64,000 nt of DNA from Planctomycetota bacterium (GTDB lineage Bacteria > Planctomycetota > Planctomycetia > Pirellulales > Pirellulaceae). Shown in pieces: positions 1 to 10,100 of this stretch (position 1 is the stretch's first letter; each line of letters opens with the position of its first letter). Both the position numbers and the translations under genes were made by a program. Location of the stretch: assembly GCA_026692865.1 (NCBI GenBank), contig JAPLNI010000058.1, forward strand, positions 62,001 to 126,000, written 5' to 3'. The notes under the pieces are model-generated. The model was not told the origin of the DNA. It saw nothing but the letters and a program-made list of their open reading frames with translations, and did not search any database.

Positions 1-2
1 AC

Positions 3-755
3 TCGCAGTCCAGCAGCCTGCGTTCCGCGCCGTCCGCTCTTTCTCCCGAGCAACAGTCGGCTCAATCCGCACTCGCAAATCGCAACACGCTCAGCACCAG
101 CTACGTAACAAGACCAATACAAGGCCCGGCGAACACTCCGACATATCCGTACTCTTCTTACGCAGCCAAAACTACTCCGACGACCAACCAGATGCTCGCA
201 TCGATGCCGCAAACCTATTACGCAGCCCCAGCTTATCCACCACAACAAGCGTATCCTCAACAAAGCTACCCACCCGTTAATAACTTTGCTGCGGCCGGGT
301 ATCAACCTAGTTATCAACCCAACTATTATCAACCAAGCTTCACACCTGTCGCTTACCAGCAACCCGTACCATGGGGCCAGAACACTACTGCGGCAATGAT
401 GCCGAACCCGTATCCGAGCCCGTATCCGAATCAGTATCCGAATCAGTATTCCAACCCAAACGCTTACAACGGTAGCTACCCTAATCCAACGTCGGCATAT
501 GCTCAGTCATGGTTTCAAATGCCAAGTTGGATTTCGAGCACAGGGCCATTGCTGAGCCAAAACATGATGAGTTCATCAAGCTACTTAAGCTATAATCCAA
601 ACAGCTCGATGATGGCGACCGGATACTCAGCGCAACAACCAAATTCAAATGTCGCTTACAACAATCCTTCGATGCCCCCCGTCGCGGCCAGTCCCGGCAA
701 CTACAGCGATCGCGACGCCATGCAAGCAGGACTGCAACCGTCGGTCCTTCGATAG
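3..755 (+). CDS. Tyr/Pro/Asn/Gln-rich protein, 5' end cut by window
   Basis: The reading frame is open from base 3 to the TAG at 753-755, so the gene begins before the window and about 250 residues of its C-terminal part are visible. From roughly residue 45 of the visible part it is a low-complexity chain rich in Pro, Tyr, Asn, Gln and Ser, with repeated PxYPxQ and YPNQY-like units (bases 405-460). No catalytic domain or membrane segment is seen. Such chains are frequent in exported planctomycete proteins, so a surface or periplasmic location is likely but is an inference, because the signal region is not in view. The first in-frame ATG inside the window (192) is only internal. Function unknown. 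Confidence 0.6.
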   Translation, partial: SQSSSLRSAPSALSPEQQSAQSALANRNTLSTSYVTRPIQGPANTPTYPYSSYAAKTTPTTNQMLASMPQTYYAAPAYPPQQAYPQQSYPPVNNFAAAGYQPSYQPNYYQPSFTPVAYQQPVPWGQNTTAAMMPNPYPSPYPNQYPNQYSNPNAYNGSYPNPTSAYAQSWFQMPSWISSTGPLLSQNMMSSSSYLSYNPNSSMMATGYSAQQPNSNVAYNNPSMPPVAASPGNYSDRDAMQAGLQPSVLR

Positions 756-768
756 CGAGTAAAACGCA

Positions 769-926
769 CCTTTGCAGTGCTCCGACTTGTTGGAGCTTTA
801 AGACCTATCTATCGATAATCAATCTAAAAAGTCTTTGCTAACCAAACGATTTCGTTTTCACGCGAGGCTCTTTCTTTCCTTAACATCGCGCGCCCGAAAG
901 CCGTGACGAGCCACAGCCTCCAAAGG
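769..926. repeat. Family A palindromic repeat element, copy 1
   Basis: A 158-bp element between the first gene and the convergent ABC permease. It opens with a CCTTTGCAGTGCT end and a small hairpin (GCTCC/GGAGC), followed by the conserved GGAGCTTTAAGA block. It closes with CCGAAAG and a right end ending CCTCCAAAGG. The same plan and nearly the same length recur at 45302-45458, and in inverse orientation at 20451-20591. It looks like two REP units in inverted orientation (REPIN-like) or a small non-autonomous element. It may also act as a bidirectional terminator between the convergent genes. Confidence 0.6.
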
Positions 927-1029
927 GAGCTTTCAGCTTTATCTGTAATTTATTGACAGCATTGCGACACAAATACGCAATTGATCGTAATGTCATTCAG
1001 TTCCTCGAGCTTTGTAACGCCCTAATTTT

Positions 1030-2010
1030 TCAAGTAGGCGCTGGTAGATCACGACGGCAAAAAATGAAGACGCCGATTGAGAGAGCTAGGACACCCAGAC
1101 TGAGGAGAACAGAAGAGTAAGCCATTGGCCCCAGTTCGATTCCTGAGATCCAGTTTTTTGGATTATCGTTAAACCGATAAAATGCAAACATCGGCATACT
1201 TTCTTGCCCAATTGCTTGAACCATCCAATCGGGTTGATAAGCAGAGAGAAAGCTAAATGGCATCAAAAAGCGAGTCTGAGGAGTTGATTTTGCGAGAATG
1301 AAAAGCAAGACCTGAGCGACGTAAACTCCAATAACCACGCCGATCGTTCGCCATCGGTATTGATCCCAACTACTCATCATGACGCTCAGGCCAAAAACGA
1401 AGAAGCCAAGTGCAAAGATATTCAGTGTCGAAGGGATATACAACTGCGAATCAACGAGTGTGCTTAATGGCGTGACAACTTCCTCGGAGGCCAATAAGGG
1501 GTTTGGCATCGACCAATTGAATCCCGGGAGCGTCAATTTGGCTTGCGACTTCTTTACGAGAGTCGAGTTTGTCTGAATCCCTGCAAACAATCCAACCCAT
1601 ATCGCCGAGCACAATACAACCAGCCCCGTCACGCTTACCAGTGCATGTATCGCCATTAGCTTCCATCTGTGCAACGGTTGAGCAAGCAGCATTTCCATCG
1701 TTCCTCTTCCGAGCTCACCACTGACAACGTCCGTGCCTCTCGCGATGCAATATGTCAGGACGCAAAGCAGCACGATCGGCTCCGCAAAGGTCAAACCGAT
1801 GATTCCCTCGTAGGTAAGAAATTGAGCGAGCGGTACCGGCGAAAATTTCTCGAAGGCTTTGAACTGCTCGATCAGCGGAGCGAAGCCGCTCAGCTCAAAT
1901 TGGCTGACAGTCCAGATTCGCACCCAGGGGAACATTAGCAAAACACATCCGCAAGCAACGAGAAGTGGAAGCGTTTCAGTGATGTATTTTTTTAAGAGGA
2001 GACGCAGCAC
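1030..2010 (-). CDS. ABC-2 type transporter permease
   Basis: Membrane half of an ABC exporter, 326 residues. Hydrophobic segments lie near residues 12-30, 68-90, 122-143, 198-214, 221-242 and 299-318, giving the six-helix ABC-2 plan. The cytoplasmic motif SGELGRGTMEMLLAQPL after the second segment is typical of the NosY/BcrB-like permeases. The gene starts inside the end of the ATPase gene upstream (19-nt overlap, 1992-2010), so the two are one translationally coupled operon. Substrate unknown. Family call is firm; export direction is inferred from the family. Confidence 0.85.
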   Translation of the reverse strand: MLRLLLKKYITETLPLLVACGCVLLMFPWVRIWTVSQFELSGFAPLIEQFKAFEKFSPVPLAQFLTYEGIIGLTFAEPIVLLCVLTYCIARGTDVVSGELGRGTMEMLLAQPLHRWKLMAIHALVSVTGLVVLCSAIWVGLFAGIQTNSTLVKKSQAKLTLPGFNWSMPNPLLASEEVVTPLSTLVDSQLYIPSTLNIFALGFFVFGLSVMMSSWDQYRWRTIGVVIGVYVAQVLLFILAKSTPQTRFLMPFSFLSAYQPDWMVQAIGQESMPMFAFYRFNDNPKNWISGIELGPMAYSSVLLSLGVLALSIGVFIFCRRDLPAPT

Positions 2011-2894
2011 GATTCGTACACACTCCTTAATCCAACAGGTTCTATTCTCATATTCTCAACTGGCATTCGACTCAACCATTCCAGATGTTTCTGAATCGGG
2101 CCTACAATATCAATCACTACTTTTGCTGAGTCGTTTTCTAAGACACTAATATCTGAGAGCACATTTGAATCTGTTATCAACGTCGCGTCCCACCAATCGC
2201 ACCAAGTCGTCATTGGTGTCCCGTGGACGCGATGTGTCGCTCGCATATCAGACACATTAAAAGTCTTTACAACATTACCACGCAGGACGATTGTCGCCGT
2301 ATCACATACGTCTTCGATCTCACTTAGAACGTGCGATGAAAAGAGGACCGTGGCTCCTTCGTTTTGAGACTTTCTTACCAGCGACAGAACCTCCATCCGC
2401 ACATTTGGATCGAGGTTCGCGGTCGGTTCGTCTAAGATCAAAAGAGGTGCTCGGGTGGATAATACGCAAGCGATCGCAAGCTTCTGACGCATCCCTGTCG
2501 ACATGAATGCTACTCGTCGCGCGAGGTCTAGATCCAATTGCTTTGCTACAGCAAGTGCTCGCTCTCGATTGCCATTGGGGTTTATGGCTGCAAAGAATTC
2601 CAAGACGGCTGATCCGCGCATCATCCCGAACAGCTTCGCCTCGGCGGGTAGATAGGCAACGTTTGAGCGAACTTGCACGCTTTGCAACATGCAATCCCAT
2701 CCGCAGATCGACGCCCTGCCACCTGAAGGTTTGATGAAGCCAAGCAGCGATCTGATTAACGTGGTCTTGCCAGCTCCGTTAGGCCCCAAAAGTCCGAAGA
2801 CGCTTCCCTGTCTAATTGACAGAGACAATCCATTTAAAGCACGGAAGGACCCATAGGTTTTAAGAAGGTCTTCAGCGACGACGATGTCACTCAT
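1992..2894 (-). CDS. ABC transporter ATP-binding protein
   Basis: ATPase subunit, 300 residues, paired with the overlapping ABC-2 permease. Walker A is GLLGPNGAGKTT (about residues 33-44), the signature is the variant MSTGMRQK seen in CcmA/NatA-type ATPases, and Walker B is LLILDEPTANLDP, followed by a switch histidine (SSHVLSEIEDVCD). About 80 residues after the ATPase core form a regulatory tail without recognised motifs. It energises export by the permease; the substrate cannot be told from sequence. Confidence 0.88.
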   Translation of the reverse strand: MSDIVVAEDLLKTYGSFRALNGLSLSIRQGSVFGLLGPNGAGKTTLIRSLLGFIKPSGGRASICGWDCMLQSVQVRSNVAYLPAEAKLFGMMRGSAVLEFFAAINPNGNRERALAVAKQLDLDLARRVAFMSTGMRQKLAIACVLSTRAPLLILDEPTANLDPNVRMEVLSLVRKSQNEGATVLFSSHVLSEIEDVCDTATIVLRGNVVKTFNVSDMRATHRVHGTPMTTWCDWWDATLITDSNVLSDISVLENDSAKVVIDIVGPIQKHLEWLSRMPVENMRIEPVGLRSVYESCCVSS

Positions 2895-3029
2895 AAACTG
2901 CCAGAATCATGGTGCAAAGCTGTAGCTGCACGAAAAGGAACAAGCATGATCAGCATGGCACAAACCAGAGCCGAGCACCCGTAATCGACTTTACTGTATA
3001 ACGTTGGCAACCGTTCCGACAGGGGGAGA

Positions 3030-3926
3030 TTATTTTGCCAATGCTGCGGCTGCTTCCCGAAACCACAACGCAAGATTTTTCTTGGGTACAGGAAGACTCA
3101 TCAGCGGGCAAAACTCCATGAATTCGTCGTCGACGGTCTTGAACAATCGTCCGAAGTCGACAGCAGCACCGCTAGTCACTCTGTCCAACGAGTAAAAGAA
3201 CGAGCTCTGCTCATCCCACTCTTCGCACTTGCATGAAGGCAACATTGCAGCGACAGCGACGCAAGCACAATCGAGTTGCGATTCGCCAGCGTTAACAAGG
3301 TCATCCAGCGAAGTATGCCTTCCAATCAGCTTTGCGAAATCCGACGGCAATCGCCACGTGTTGCACAATGCTGCAGCAGCTTCAGCATGATCCCAACCGA
3401 ACGACTCGCGTTCGAGGGTCGACAACCGCGTACCTTCGAGTTTAGTTCTCTTGAAAAGTGTGTCGTATTCGTCAGGCATCGCCATCAGCAAAACAGGAAT
3501 TGCCATGTCTTGTAAAAGAGCGGCTGAAAACAACTCTTCGAAGTTCTTGAGCCCAAGAGCTTTTCCAAGGTGACGCGAAAAGATAGCTCGTCGAAGCGAG
3601 TCTTGCCATAAGCCTTTGACCTCAAAGTCGCCAAAGACCGGGCTTGGGACCAAGCTGAACACGGCGTTCCACAGCGCAAAATTCTTGATTGGCCGAATTC
3701 CGACTAGCGAGATCGCTTGCTCGACACTCGAAATTTGACGCGAAAATCCAAAGTAAGCAGAGTTTACAAACCGTAGTACTTGCCCCATCAAAGCGATGTC
3801 AGCTTCAATTGGACGCGCGAAATCACGAGGACCTTTAGTAGGATCTTGCGAAAGCTCAAGCAACTTAACCGCACTTGCGGGAAGTGCCGGCAACTGCGAT
3901 CTGGATAGCACATCTTCTAATTTCAT
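3030..3926 (-). CDS. HDOD domain-containing protein
   Basis: 298 residues. The N-terminal two thirds match the HDOD fold: LPALPASAVKLLELS at the start, the helical IEADIALMGQVLRFVNSAYFG segment, the ISSVEQAISLVGIRPIKN segment, and a later FSAALLQDMAIPVL block where true HD phosphohydrolases carry HD residues. No HD pair is seen, as expected for HDOD proteins, which are regulatory rather than catalytic and often take part in signalling or stress responses. No receiver or GGDEF domain is attached. It follows a 29-residue membrane peptide gene and a small secreted protein gene on the same strand. Role in this organism unknown. Confidence 0.8.
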   Translation of the reverse strand: MKLEDVLSRSQLPALPASAVKLLELSQDPTKGPRDFARPIEADIALMGQVLRFVNSAYFGFSRQISSVEQAISLVGIRPIKNFALWNAVFSLVPSPVFGDFEVKGLWQDSLRRAIFSRHLGKALGLKNFEELFSAALLQDMAIPVLLMAMPDEYDTLFKRTKLEGTRLSTLERESFGWDHAEAAAALCNTWRLPSDFAKLIGRHTSLDDLVNAGESQLDCACVAVAAMLPSCKCEEWDEQSSFFYSLDRVTSGAAVDFGRLFKTVDDEFMEFCPLMSLPVPKKNLALWFREAAAALAK

Positions 3927-4037
3927 AGCACTCTACTCTGCAGGCACAATTTTTTGCGGAACCCAGCCCATACAAGGTTAGGCCACAATAGATCTCAAGC
4001 AAATCAAACTGCCAATAATTCACGTTCATCGACGAAA

Positions 4038-4127
4038 TTACTTTGTGATCTGCCACAAACACCACGCGGCCGAACCTGTCACAATCGTGCAAGCCGTCAC
4101 CATCGAAACAATCGCTATTAAACTCAT
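4038..4127 (-). CDS. Putative 29-residue single-pass membrane peptide
   Basis: A short frame reading MSLIAIVSMVTACTIVTGSA then AWCLWQITK, with stop TAA. About 22 residues form one continuous hydrophobic helix and the C-terminus is basic. A GCGAGGA purine-rich site lies about six bases upstream of the ATG, better than at many longer genes here. It sits 27 bases after the stop of the secreted-protein gene and 111 bases before the HDOD gene, all on the minus strand. Support is the ribosome-binding site, the membrane-helix composition and the position; conservation could not be tested. It could be a chance frame. Confidence 0.4.
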   Translation of the reverse strand: MSLIAIVSMVTACTIVTGSAAWCLWQITK

Positions 4128-4154
4128 CAATTTCCTCGCTTCACAAATTCGACA

Positions 4155-4643
4155 TTAGGGAGTTTTCGTTTTCTCAATTCGACCAAACAAATGGCCACCT
4201 ACCGAACGGCCATCGCCGTCATGAGCCCACGTCCCGGCGTACTTGCCGTTGTCGAAAACCACGCGAGCGGAAAACGACCCAAGGCCAGGAACGATGACTC
4301 GATCCATCACAATCACGGGCGTTTTATCAGCCCACTCAACTCTCAACACCAAGGGGAGTGTTACGTCGTTTTTTTTGTACTGAATTCGTGACTCAATAGT
4401 CCACAAGTTCGGTTCGCCTTCGATGGGCTCGACCTTCTTGATATCGTATCGCTCCTCAGTGAGTTCGGTCATGGGTTTGCCATCGGCAGTAAAGTGGCCC
4501 ACAAGTGTCGTGTCCTGCAAAATTTCCTGAAGAATTTTTATTCGTTTGGCTTGAAGTGCTTGCATGTCATCTGCCGTGGCGACAACGGAACTAGCGGAGA
4601 AAACAATCGCAACAAACGCAAGGAATCGAGTATAAATCCCCAT
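4155..4643 (-). CDS. Small secreted protein of unknown function
   Basis: From the ATG at 4643 the product is 162 residues, starting MGIYTRFLAFVAIVFSASSV with likely signal peptidase cleavage after VVATA. The frame is open 18 residues further upstream (to 4697), but that extension is polar and would bury the signal peptide, so the inner start is chosen. The mature part starts with a short helix (DDMQALQAKRIKILQEIL) and continues as alternating strands with WTIESRIQY, VLRVEWADKTPVIVMDRVIVPG and a C-terminal GTWAHDGDGRSVGGHLFG segment. This gives the feel of a small beta-sandwich. I do not recognise a named family. Periplasmic location is inferred. Confidence 0.7.
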   Translation of the reverse strand: MGIYTRFLAFVAIVFSASSVVATADDMQALQAKRIKILQEILQDTTLVGHFTADGKPMTELTEERYDIKKVEPIEGEPNLWTIESRIQYKKNDVTLPLVLRVEWADKTPVIVMDRVIVPGLGSFSARVVFDNGKYAGTWAHDGDGRSVGGHLFGRIEKTKTP

Positions 4644-5025
4644 TGAAAAGCAAATATGTTCCGGGATAAAGTTTCGTGCTTTTACTGCTCTGCTCATACT
4701 TTGCGCTCACTACAACAAACAACCATGCTTGATAAACACCGCCTACATATTGTAGCGGGTACATTCGGTCGCTGTTTCGAATTGTAAATTCCTCGATAAA
4801 ACCTAGGAATTTAACTCGAAAGGCTTGATTAAAGGGCAACCACTTATCGGTGCTTAGCTCGTACTCAAAGGTCATTTGCGTAATAGTTACGACTATCAAA
4901 AATAACGATTTGATTTTAACATATACAGCCGCAGAAGAAGTGTGTTTGCTTCGCGCCGTCCTGATTTGTTTCGGCGTTTGGTTTGCTGTCCACCAAGATT
5001 GTTTTGATTGAAGGCTTGAGTATCC
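4644..5025. other. AT-rich gap between divergent genes
   Basis: 382 bases between the secreted-protein gene (minus) and tpiA (plus), so it must hold promoters for both directions. It is clearly more AT-rich than its surroundings. Short frames exist, for example 4700-4899 on the minus strand, but they lack a plausible start site and family features. No strong hairpin or RNA gene was recognised. Confidence 0.5.
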
Positions 5026-5793
5026 GTGAGAAAATTTTTAATCGCCGGCAACTGGAAAATGAACCTTCTCCGCGATAGTTCTGTCGCTTTGGTACATGGG
5101 CTTTTGGACGAGCTCAAAGGAGACCCGAATGTTGAGATCGCGGTGTGCCCACCGAGCGTCTACCTGCATGACGTGGGTGCGGCCCTGCGAGGAAGCCAAA
5201 TAGCACTCGGCGCTCAAAACATGTGCGCAGCCGATGAAGGTGCATTTACCGGTGAAGTCAGTGGAAAGATGCTTGTGGATCTAGGTTGCAAGTATGTCAT
5301 TCTTGGCCATAGCGAGCGTCGAACTTTGATGGGCGAAACCGATGCACAAGTCAACGCAAAAATTTACGCGGCTTTCAAATTCGACCTGCTTCCGATTGTT
5401 TGTATCGGTGAAACACTCGCGCAGCGCGAAGCCGGTAGCACATCGAAAGTCGTCCGAGATCAATTGCGTGGGTCGCTTGCCGGATTGACTGTCGAGCAGA
5501 TGAGCAAAGCTGTACTCGCATACGAACCCGTGTGGGCAATCGGAACCGGCAAAACAGCCAGTCCTGCACAAGCAGAAGAAGTTCACGCCGACATTCGTGC
5601 GTTACTCGTAGAATTGTTTGGAGAAGCCACCGCTTCAAAAACTGTTATTCAATACGGTGGAAGCGTTAAAGCAGATAACGCTATGGAATTACTTGGCCAG
5701 CCAAATATCGATGGCGCACTGGTTGGTGGTGCTTCCTTGAAAGCAGAATTGTTCCTGCCGATTTGTTTGGCGGCTCAGAAGGTAAAGAAATAG
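5026..5793 (+). CDS. tpiA: Triosephosphate isomerase
   Basis: Interconverts dihydroxyacetone phosphate and glyceraldehyde 3-phosphate in glycolysis and gluconeogenesis. Its 255 residues are the usual length. Catalytic residues are visible: N9 and K11 in AGNWKMN, H95 in ILGHSERR, E167 in [14 protein letters not shown] with the flexible loop 6 after it, and the phosphate-binding IQYGGSV and GALVGGASL near the C-terminus. The start is a GTG giving [13 protein letters not shown], which places the first strand correctly; no better start exists. The gene stands alone: the secG gene that often follows tpiA in planctomycetes is not next to it here. Confidence 0.97.
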   Translation: MRKFLIAGNWKMNLLRDSSVALVHGLLDELKGDPNVEIAVCPPSVYLHDVGAALRGSQIALGAQNMCAADEGAFTGEVSGKMLVDLGCKYVILGHSERRTLMGETDAQVNAKIYAAFKFDLLPIVCIGETLAQREAGSTSKVVRDQLRGSLAGLTVEQMSKAVLAYEPVWAIGTGKTASPAQAEEVHADIRALLVELFGEATASKTVIQYGGSVKADNAMELLGQPNIDGALVGGASLKAELFLPICLAAQKVKK

Positions 5794-5830
5794 GGACTTC
5801 TCACCACTCGCCGGTATCGATCGATTCAAA

Positions 5831-5954
5831 CCCGTAGCTTGGGACCGTCGTCCCGAAAGAATTTTCGCGCGAACGATTCCGCGAACTGCAAAACGAGCTA
5901 CCGAACCGATATCCAAATAGATACATGGACGGGACGGTGGTCCCTGCCTACGGG
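5831..5954. repeat. Family D inverted repeat pair (REPIN-like)
   Basis: Two inverted copies of the same palindromic unit bracket about 65 bases. The left copy (5831-5855) begins CCCGTAG and contains the GGGACCGTCGTCCC hairpin. The right copy (about 5927-5954) contains GGGACGGTGGTCCC and ends CCTACGGG. A further single unit lies at 37671-37699. The element sits between tpiA and the membrane fusion protein gene. It covers the upstream ATG at 5925, which argues that the fusion protein starts later. Confidence 0.6.
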
Positions 5955-5999
5955 CGAGCGGTTCGTTTTTTAATTCCATCCTCCAGCCAGTTGCATACT

Positions 6000-7109
6000 A
6001 TGGTTCGTACAGTTGTTGGTTCGGTGATTTTGTGCTTGGTCGTATTCGCAACAGGAGGTGCGATTGCGCTCGTCAAATACCGAATGATCGAAGCACAAAT
6101 AAGTGCGCCGCCACCGCCAGAAATGCCCGAATCGGTAGTCATGGCGTCCGCGATTCCGACTTCGGTACGTCAAGAAGCCGTCAGTATCGGTACCGTTCTG
6201 GCTCCACAATCGATTCGGCTTCGAAGCGAGCTTGTGGGGATCGTAGAATCGATCGCGATGGTAAGCGGTTCCGTCGCGGAACCGAACGATCTGTTGGTTC
6301 AGTTCGATACGAGCGTCGAAAAGGCGCAGCTCCAAAGTGCGATGGCATCTAAAAAGATCGCTGACTCGACTTTCCGACGAACAAAGGAAGCCGCCCAGGT
6401 TAACGCATCGACCCAGCTCGAGCTGGAGCAATCCGAAGCGGCAGTTTCCCAAGCCAATGCGGAAGTGCTCCGGTTGGAGGCAGTCATACGAAAAAAGACT
6501 CTACGAGCTCCCTTCCGAGCCCGCGTCGGCCTTTTTGATATTCACCCCGGACAGTACTTGCAAGAGGGAACCGAGATTGCGATGCTGCAAGGCATCGATA
6601 GCTTCGTGAATGTCGATTTCGCAATGCCTCAACAAGTCGCAGACGAACTAAGCCCGGGGGATAAAATTTCGCTGCGTACTAGCTTGGAAAATATCCTCGC
6701 GCACATCACCGCAATCGATTCTCAAGCCGACAGATTAACTCGCGGAGTCAAAGCGCGTGCTCGCGTCGATAACCCGCCGGTTTCAATGCAACCCAACGAT
6801 TCCGTTCGAGTTCAAATGGAGTACGGAGCGGCAATTGAAGGAGTCTTGATTCCATCCTCTGCCCTGCGGCGAGCTCCAAGCGGTGCCTATATTTTTGCCG
6901 TTGAAGAGGGCGAGAAAGGCGATCTTCGTGCGCGGCAACAAGAAGTGATCGCGGGCCGAACGGTTGGAGACAATGTTGTAATCGTCGGTGGGCTTGCAGC
7001 AGGCCAACGAGTTGTGGCCGACGGATCCTTCAAGCTTCGCGAAGGGAGCTTGTTAATGGACAGCAACATTGCGACTGCCGACCTTCAGAAAGCGGGAATG
7101 CAACCTTGA
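6000..7109 (+). CDS. RND efflux periplasmic adaptor (membrane fusion protein)
   Basis: Links an inner-membrane RND pump to an outer-membrane channel. Start chosen at the ATG at 6000: the first residues then are MVRTVVGSVILCLVVFATGG, a good membrane anchor, and the longer frame from 5925 would run through a repeat element. The 369-residue protein shows the usual order: biotinyl-lipoyl half (SIRLRSELVGIVESI), alpha-helical hairpin (about residues 105-165, with AAVSQANAEVLRLEAVIRKK), second lipoyl half (TLRAPFRARVGLFDIHPGQY), beta-barrel, and membrane-proximal domain (GVLIPSSALRRAPSGAYIF). Its stop overlaps the pump gene start in TTGA. No outer-membrane channel gene is adjacent. Confidence 0.92.
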   Translation: MVRTVVGSVILCLVVFATGGAIALVKYRMIEAQISAPPPPEMPESVVMASAIPTSVRQEAVSIGTVLAPQSIRLRSELVGIVESIAMVSGSVAEPNDLLVQFDTSVEKAQLQSAMASKKIADSTFRRTKEAAQVNASTQLELEQSEAAVSQANAEVLRLEAVIRKKTLRAPFRARVGLFDIHPGQYLQEGTEIAMLQGIDSFVNVDFAMPQQVADELSPGDKISLRTSLENILAHITAIDSQADRLTRGVKARARVDNPPVSMQPNDSVRVQMEYGAAIEGVLIPSSALRRAPSGAYIFAVEEGEKGDLRARQQEVIAGRTVGDNVVIVGGLAAGQRVVADGSFKLREGSLLMDSNIATADLQKAGMQP

Positions 7110-10100
7110 AGCCGCCCAAATCCATTAAAAGTTTCACCGATATCTTTATTGAGTACCCCGTACTTGCAGTGGTCGTTAATCTGATCATCGTGCTAGTAGG
7201 TTTGCGATCTGCACAGTCGCTACCGATTCAGCAGTTTCCAAAGCTCGAGAGCACCTCCATTGTTATCACGACAGCTTACATCGGAGCCAGCGCAGAGACC
7301 GTGCGTGGCTTCCTGACAACGCCGATCGAAAAAGCAGTTTCTGCGATCGCTGGTGTAGACTACATAGAATCGTCCAGCACCGCGGGCATCAGCAAGATTA
7401 CGATCCGACTGCAATTGAATCACAATTCGACAGCAGCACTTGCCGAAGTGAACGCACGACTTCAACAGGTCCGCCGTGACTTGCCCAACGAAGCAGAACC
7501 GCCAGTAATCGAACTCGAACGAGCCGATCGACCCTACGCATCGTTTTATTTGAGCTTCACTTCGGATCGCTTCGACTTGCCGTCGTTAACCGATTTTCTT
7601 AATCGATCTGTTCAGCCGCGGTTGTCTACGTTAGCGGGTGTTCAACGCGTCGGTACCGAAGGTGGCAGGACGCCGGCGATGCGAATTTGGATCTCTCCAC
7701 AGCGGCTTTCGGAAGTCAATCTTACGCCCGGCGATGTCTTCGGTGCGTTGCGTCGTAACAATTTTCTTGCGGCTATCGGTCGGGTGAAAAGCGACGCTGT
7801 TCAGGTCGATCTGTTGACCAACACCGATCTGCGAACCGTTTCTGAGTTTCAAGATTTAATTGTCTCGCAAGATGACGGAACAATCATTCGGTTGGGGGAC
7901 ATTGCAAATGTCGAAATGGGGGCAGAAGAATCTGTCACCACGGCGATGTACCGAGGTAAAGAGGCTGTCTATTTGTCGGTTTGGCCGTTGCCTGGCACAA
8001 ATGAAATCGAGGTTGCTTATCGACTTCGAGAAGCGATGGAAGAACTGCGGCCAAGTCTTCCAAAGCATATTGATATGCAACTCGCTTACGACGCGACTCT
8101 CTTTATGCAGGATGCACTCAAAGAGATTTCTAAAACACTCGTTGAAACGATTGCGATTGTTGGAATTGTCGTCTTTCTGTTTATGGGATCGGTCCGAACA
8201 GCCATCGTACCTTTGGTCGCTATGCCCGTCTCTTTGATTGGGGCAACGATCGTGATGTACTTGATGGGATTCTCATTGAATCTTTTGACACTTTTGGCGA
8301 TTGTGCTCGCTGTTGGTTTGGTCGTCGATGATGCAATTGTCGTTGTTGAAAATGTCCAGCGACATATCTTGGAAGGTCACTCGCGAAAGCAAGCTGCTCT
8401 GATTGGCTCGCGTGAATTGGTCGGACCAATTATTGCGATGACGATTACTCTTGCAGCCGTCTATGCACCGATTGGATTCCAGGGTGGTCTTACAGGGATG
8501 CTGTTTCGCGAGTTCGCCTTTACGCTCGCGGCGGCAGTAATCGTGTCAGGGATTGTTGCGGTGACTCTTTCGCCAATCATGAGTGCAAAACTGCTGAGTC
8601 CTTCTGGCAAGGAGGGTTGGCTAACGCGACAAGTCAACGCAGCGTTCTTGTTCCTTCAAAAGCTGTACGGCAAGTCGCTCGAATCTGTCCTTGCGATTCG
8701 CTGGGCGATTGCCTTTGCAACGATCTTGGTAGCGATCGCCGCGTGGCCACTTTATCAATTCTCTGCAAAGGAACTCGCACCGGTTGAGGATCAAGGAGCA
8801 ATTGCCGTTGTCCTGGAAGCGGCGCCCGATGCGACGCTCAAGTCGACGACGAAATGGGCAACCGAATTGGCAACTAAATTTCACGAGCTTCCAGAAGCCG
8901 ACTACATGTGGGGATTGGTGAATGCGGGTGGCGGCTTTGGTGGAGTCATCACCGTCGACTGGCATGATCGCCAACGCAGCACGACCGAGATGTACCCGGA
9001 AGTGTATGGATTGGCATCGCAAATTCCTGGCTTACGATCGTTTCCTGTTCTAGTTCCTCCGCTACCAGGCGCGGGCCAGTTTGGAGTCGAACTGGTTCTT
9101 AAAAGCGATCAACCGACCGAACGACTTTTGGAGATGGCGGATCGAATTACGCAAGCCAGTCGAGCTGCGAATATGTTTCTGTTTGTCGATTCGGATCTCA
9201 AGCTGGATTTGCCTCAAGCGAGAGTCATCATTGATCGCGAGAAGATCGCCGACTTGAAAATGGATCAAGCCGCAATCGGACAAGAACTCGGGGTTCTGCT
9301 CGCTGGAGGTTACGTCAACCGATTTAACTACTTCAATCGTTCGTATCAAGTCATACCGCAACTTGCCGAGTCCGATCGGGCTTCGATTTCTGCATTGACC
9401 GATTTGAAGATTCGTATTCCTGACGGAAGCCTCGTGCCGGTCTCTAGCTTTGCTTCCATCGAACCGGCCACCGCCCCGCGTGTTCTGAATCGGTTTCAAC
9501 AGCAGAGTGCTGTTCGGATCTTTGCCGAAACGTATCCAGGTGTCACGAAGGAACAGGGGCTTGCAGTTATCGAGGAGATCGCTCGAGGAGTTGTCGCCGA
9601 TATGGCTGTGATTGATTACGCTGGCGAGTCACGCCAAATTCGGCAAGAAGGTGCATCGCTCGCTGTCACGCTGGGCTTTGCATTGTTGTTGATCTACTTG
9701 GTTCTTGCTGCGCAGTTCAAGTCCTTTCGCGACCCACTGATTGTTCTCTTGGGATCGGTACCGCTGGCGATCACTGGAGCATTAACGCTTACGTTTTTGG
9801 ATTTGACTACCATCAACATTTACTCCCAAGTCGGATTGATTACGTTGGTTGGTTTGGTAGCCAAGAACGGTATTCTTATTGTCGAGTTCGCGAACCACTT
9901 GCAAGAACAAGGGCTAACAAAGTACCGCGCGATTATCGAAGCGTCACAGACACGATTGCGTCCCGTGTTGATGACTTCGGTTGCAACCATCCTCGGTCAC
10001 TTCCCACTAGTGTTAGTAACCGGCCCTGGAGCCGAAGCAAGAAATAGCATCGGAATTGTTCTTGTTGCGGGAATGGGAATCGGAACGCTGTTCACACTCT

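Noticed and set aside
3865-4092. 75-residue minus-strand frame overlapping the HDOD gene start
   Set aside because: It overlaps the HDOD N-terminus in another frame and lacks protein-like composition; the 29-residue frame in the same gap has better support.
4591-4899. 102-residue minus-strand frame between the secreted-protein gene and tpiA
   Set aside because: AT-rich, no ribosome-binding site or family feature, and its end overlaps the start of the secreted-protein gene in another frame.
5925-5999. Upstream start of the membrane fusion protein
   Set aside because: The 25 extra codons run through a family D repeat and delay the membrane anchor; the ATG at 6000 is better.
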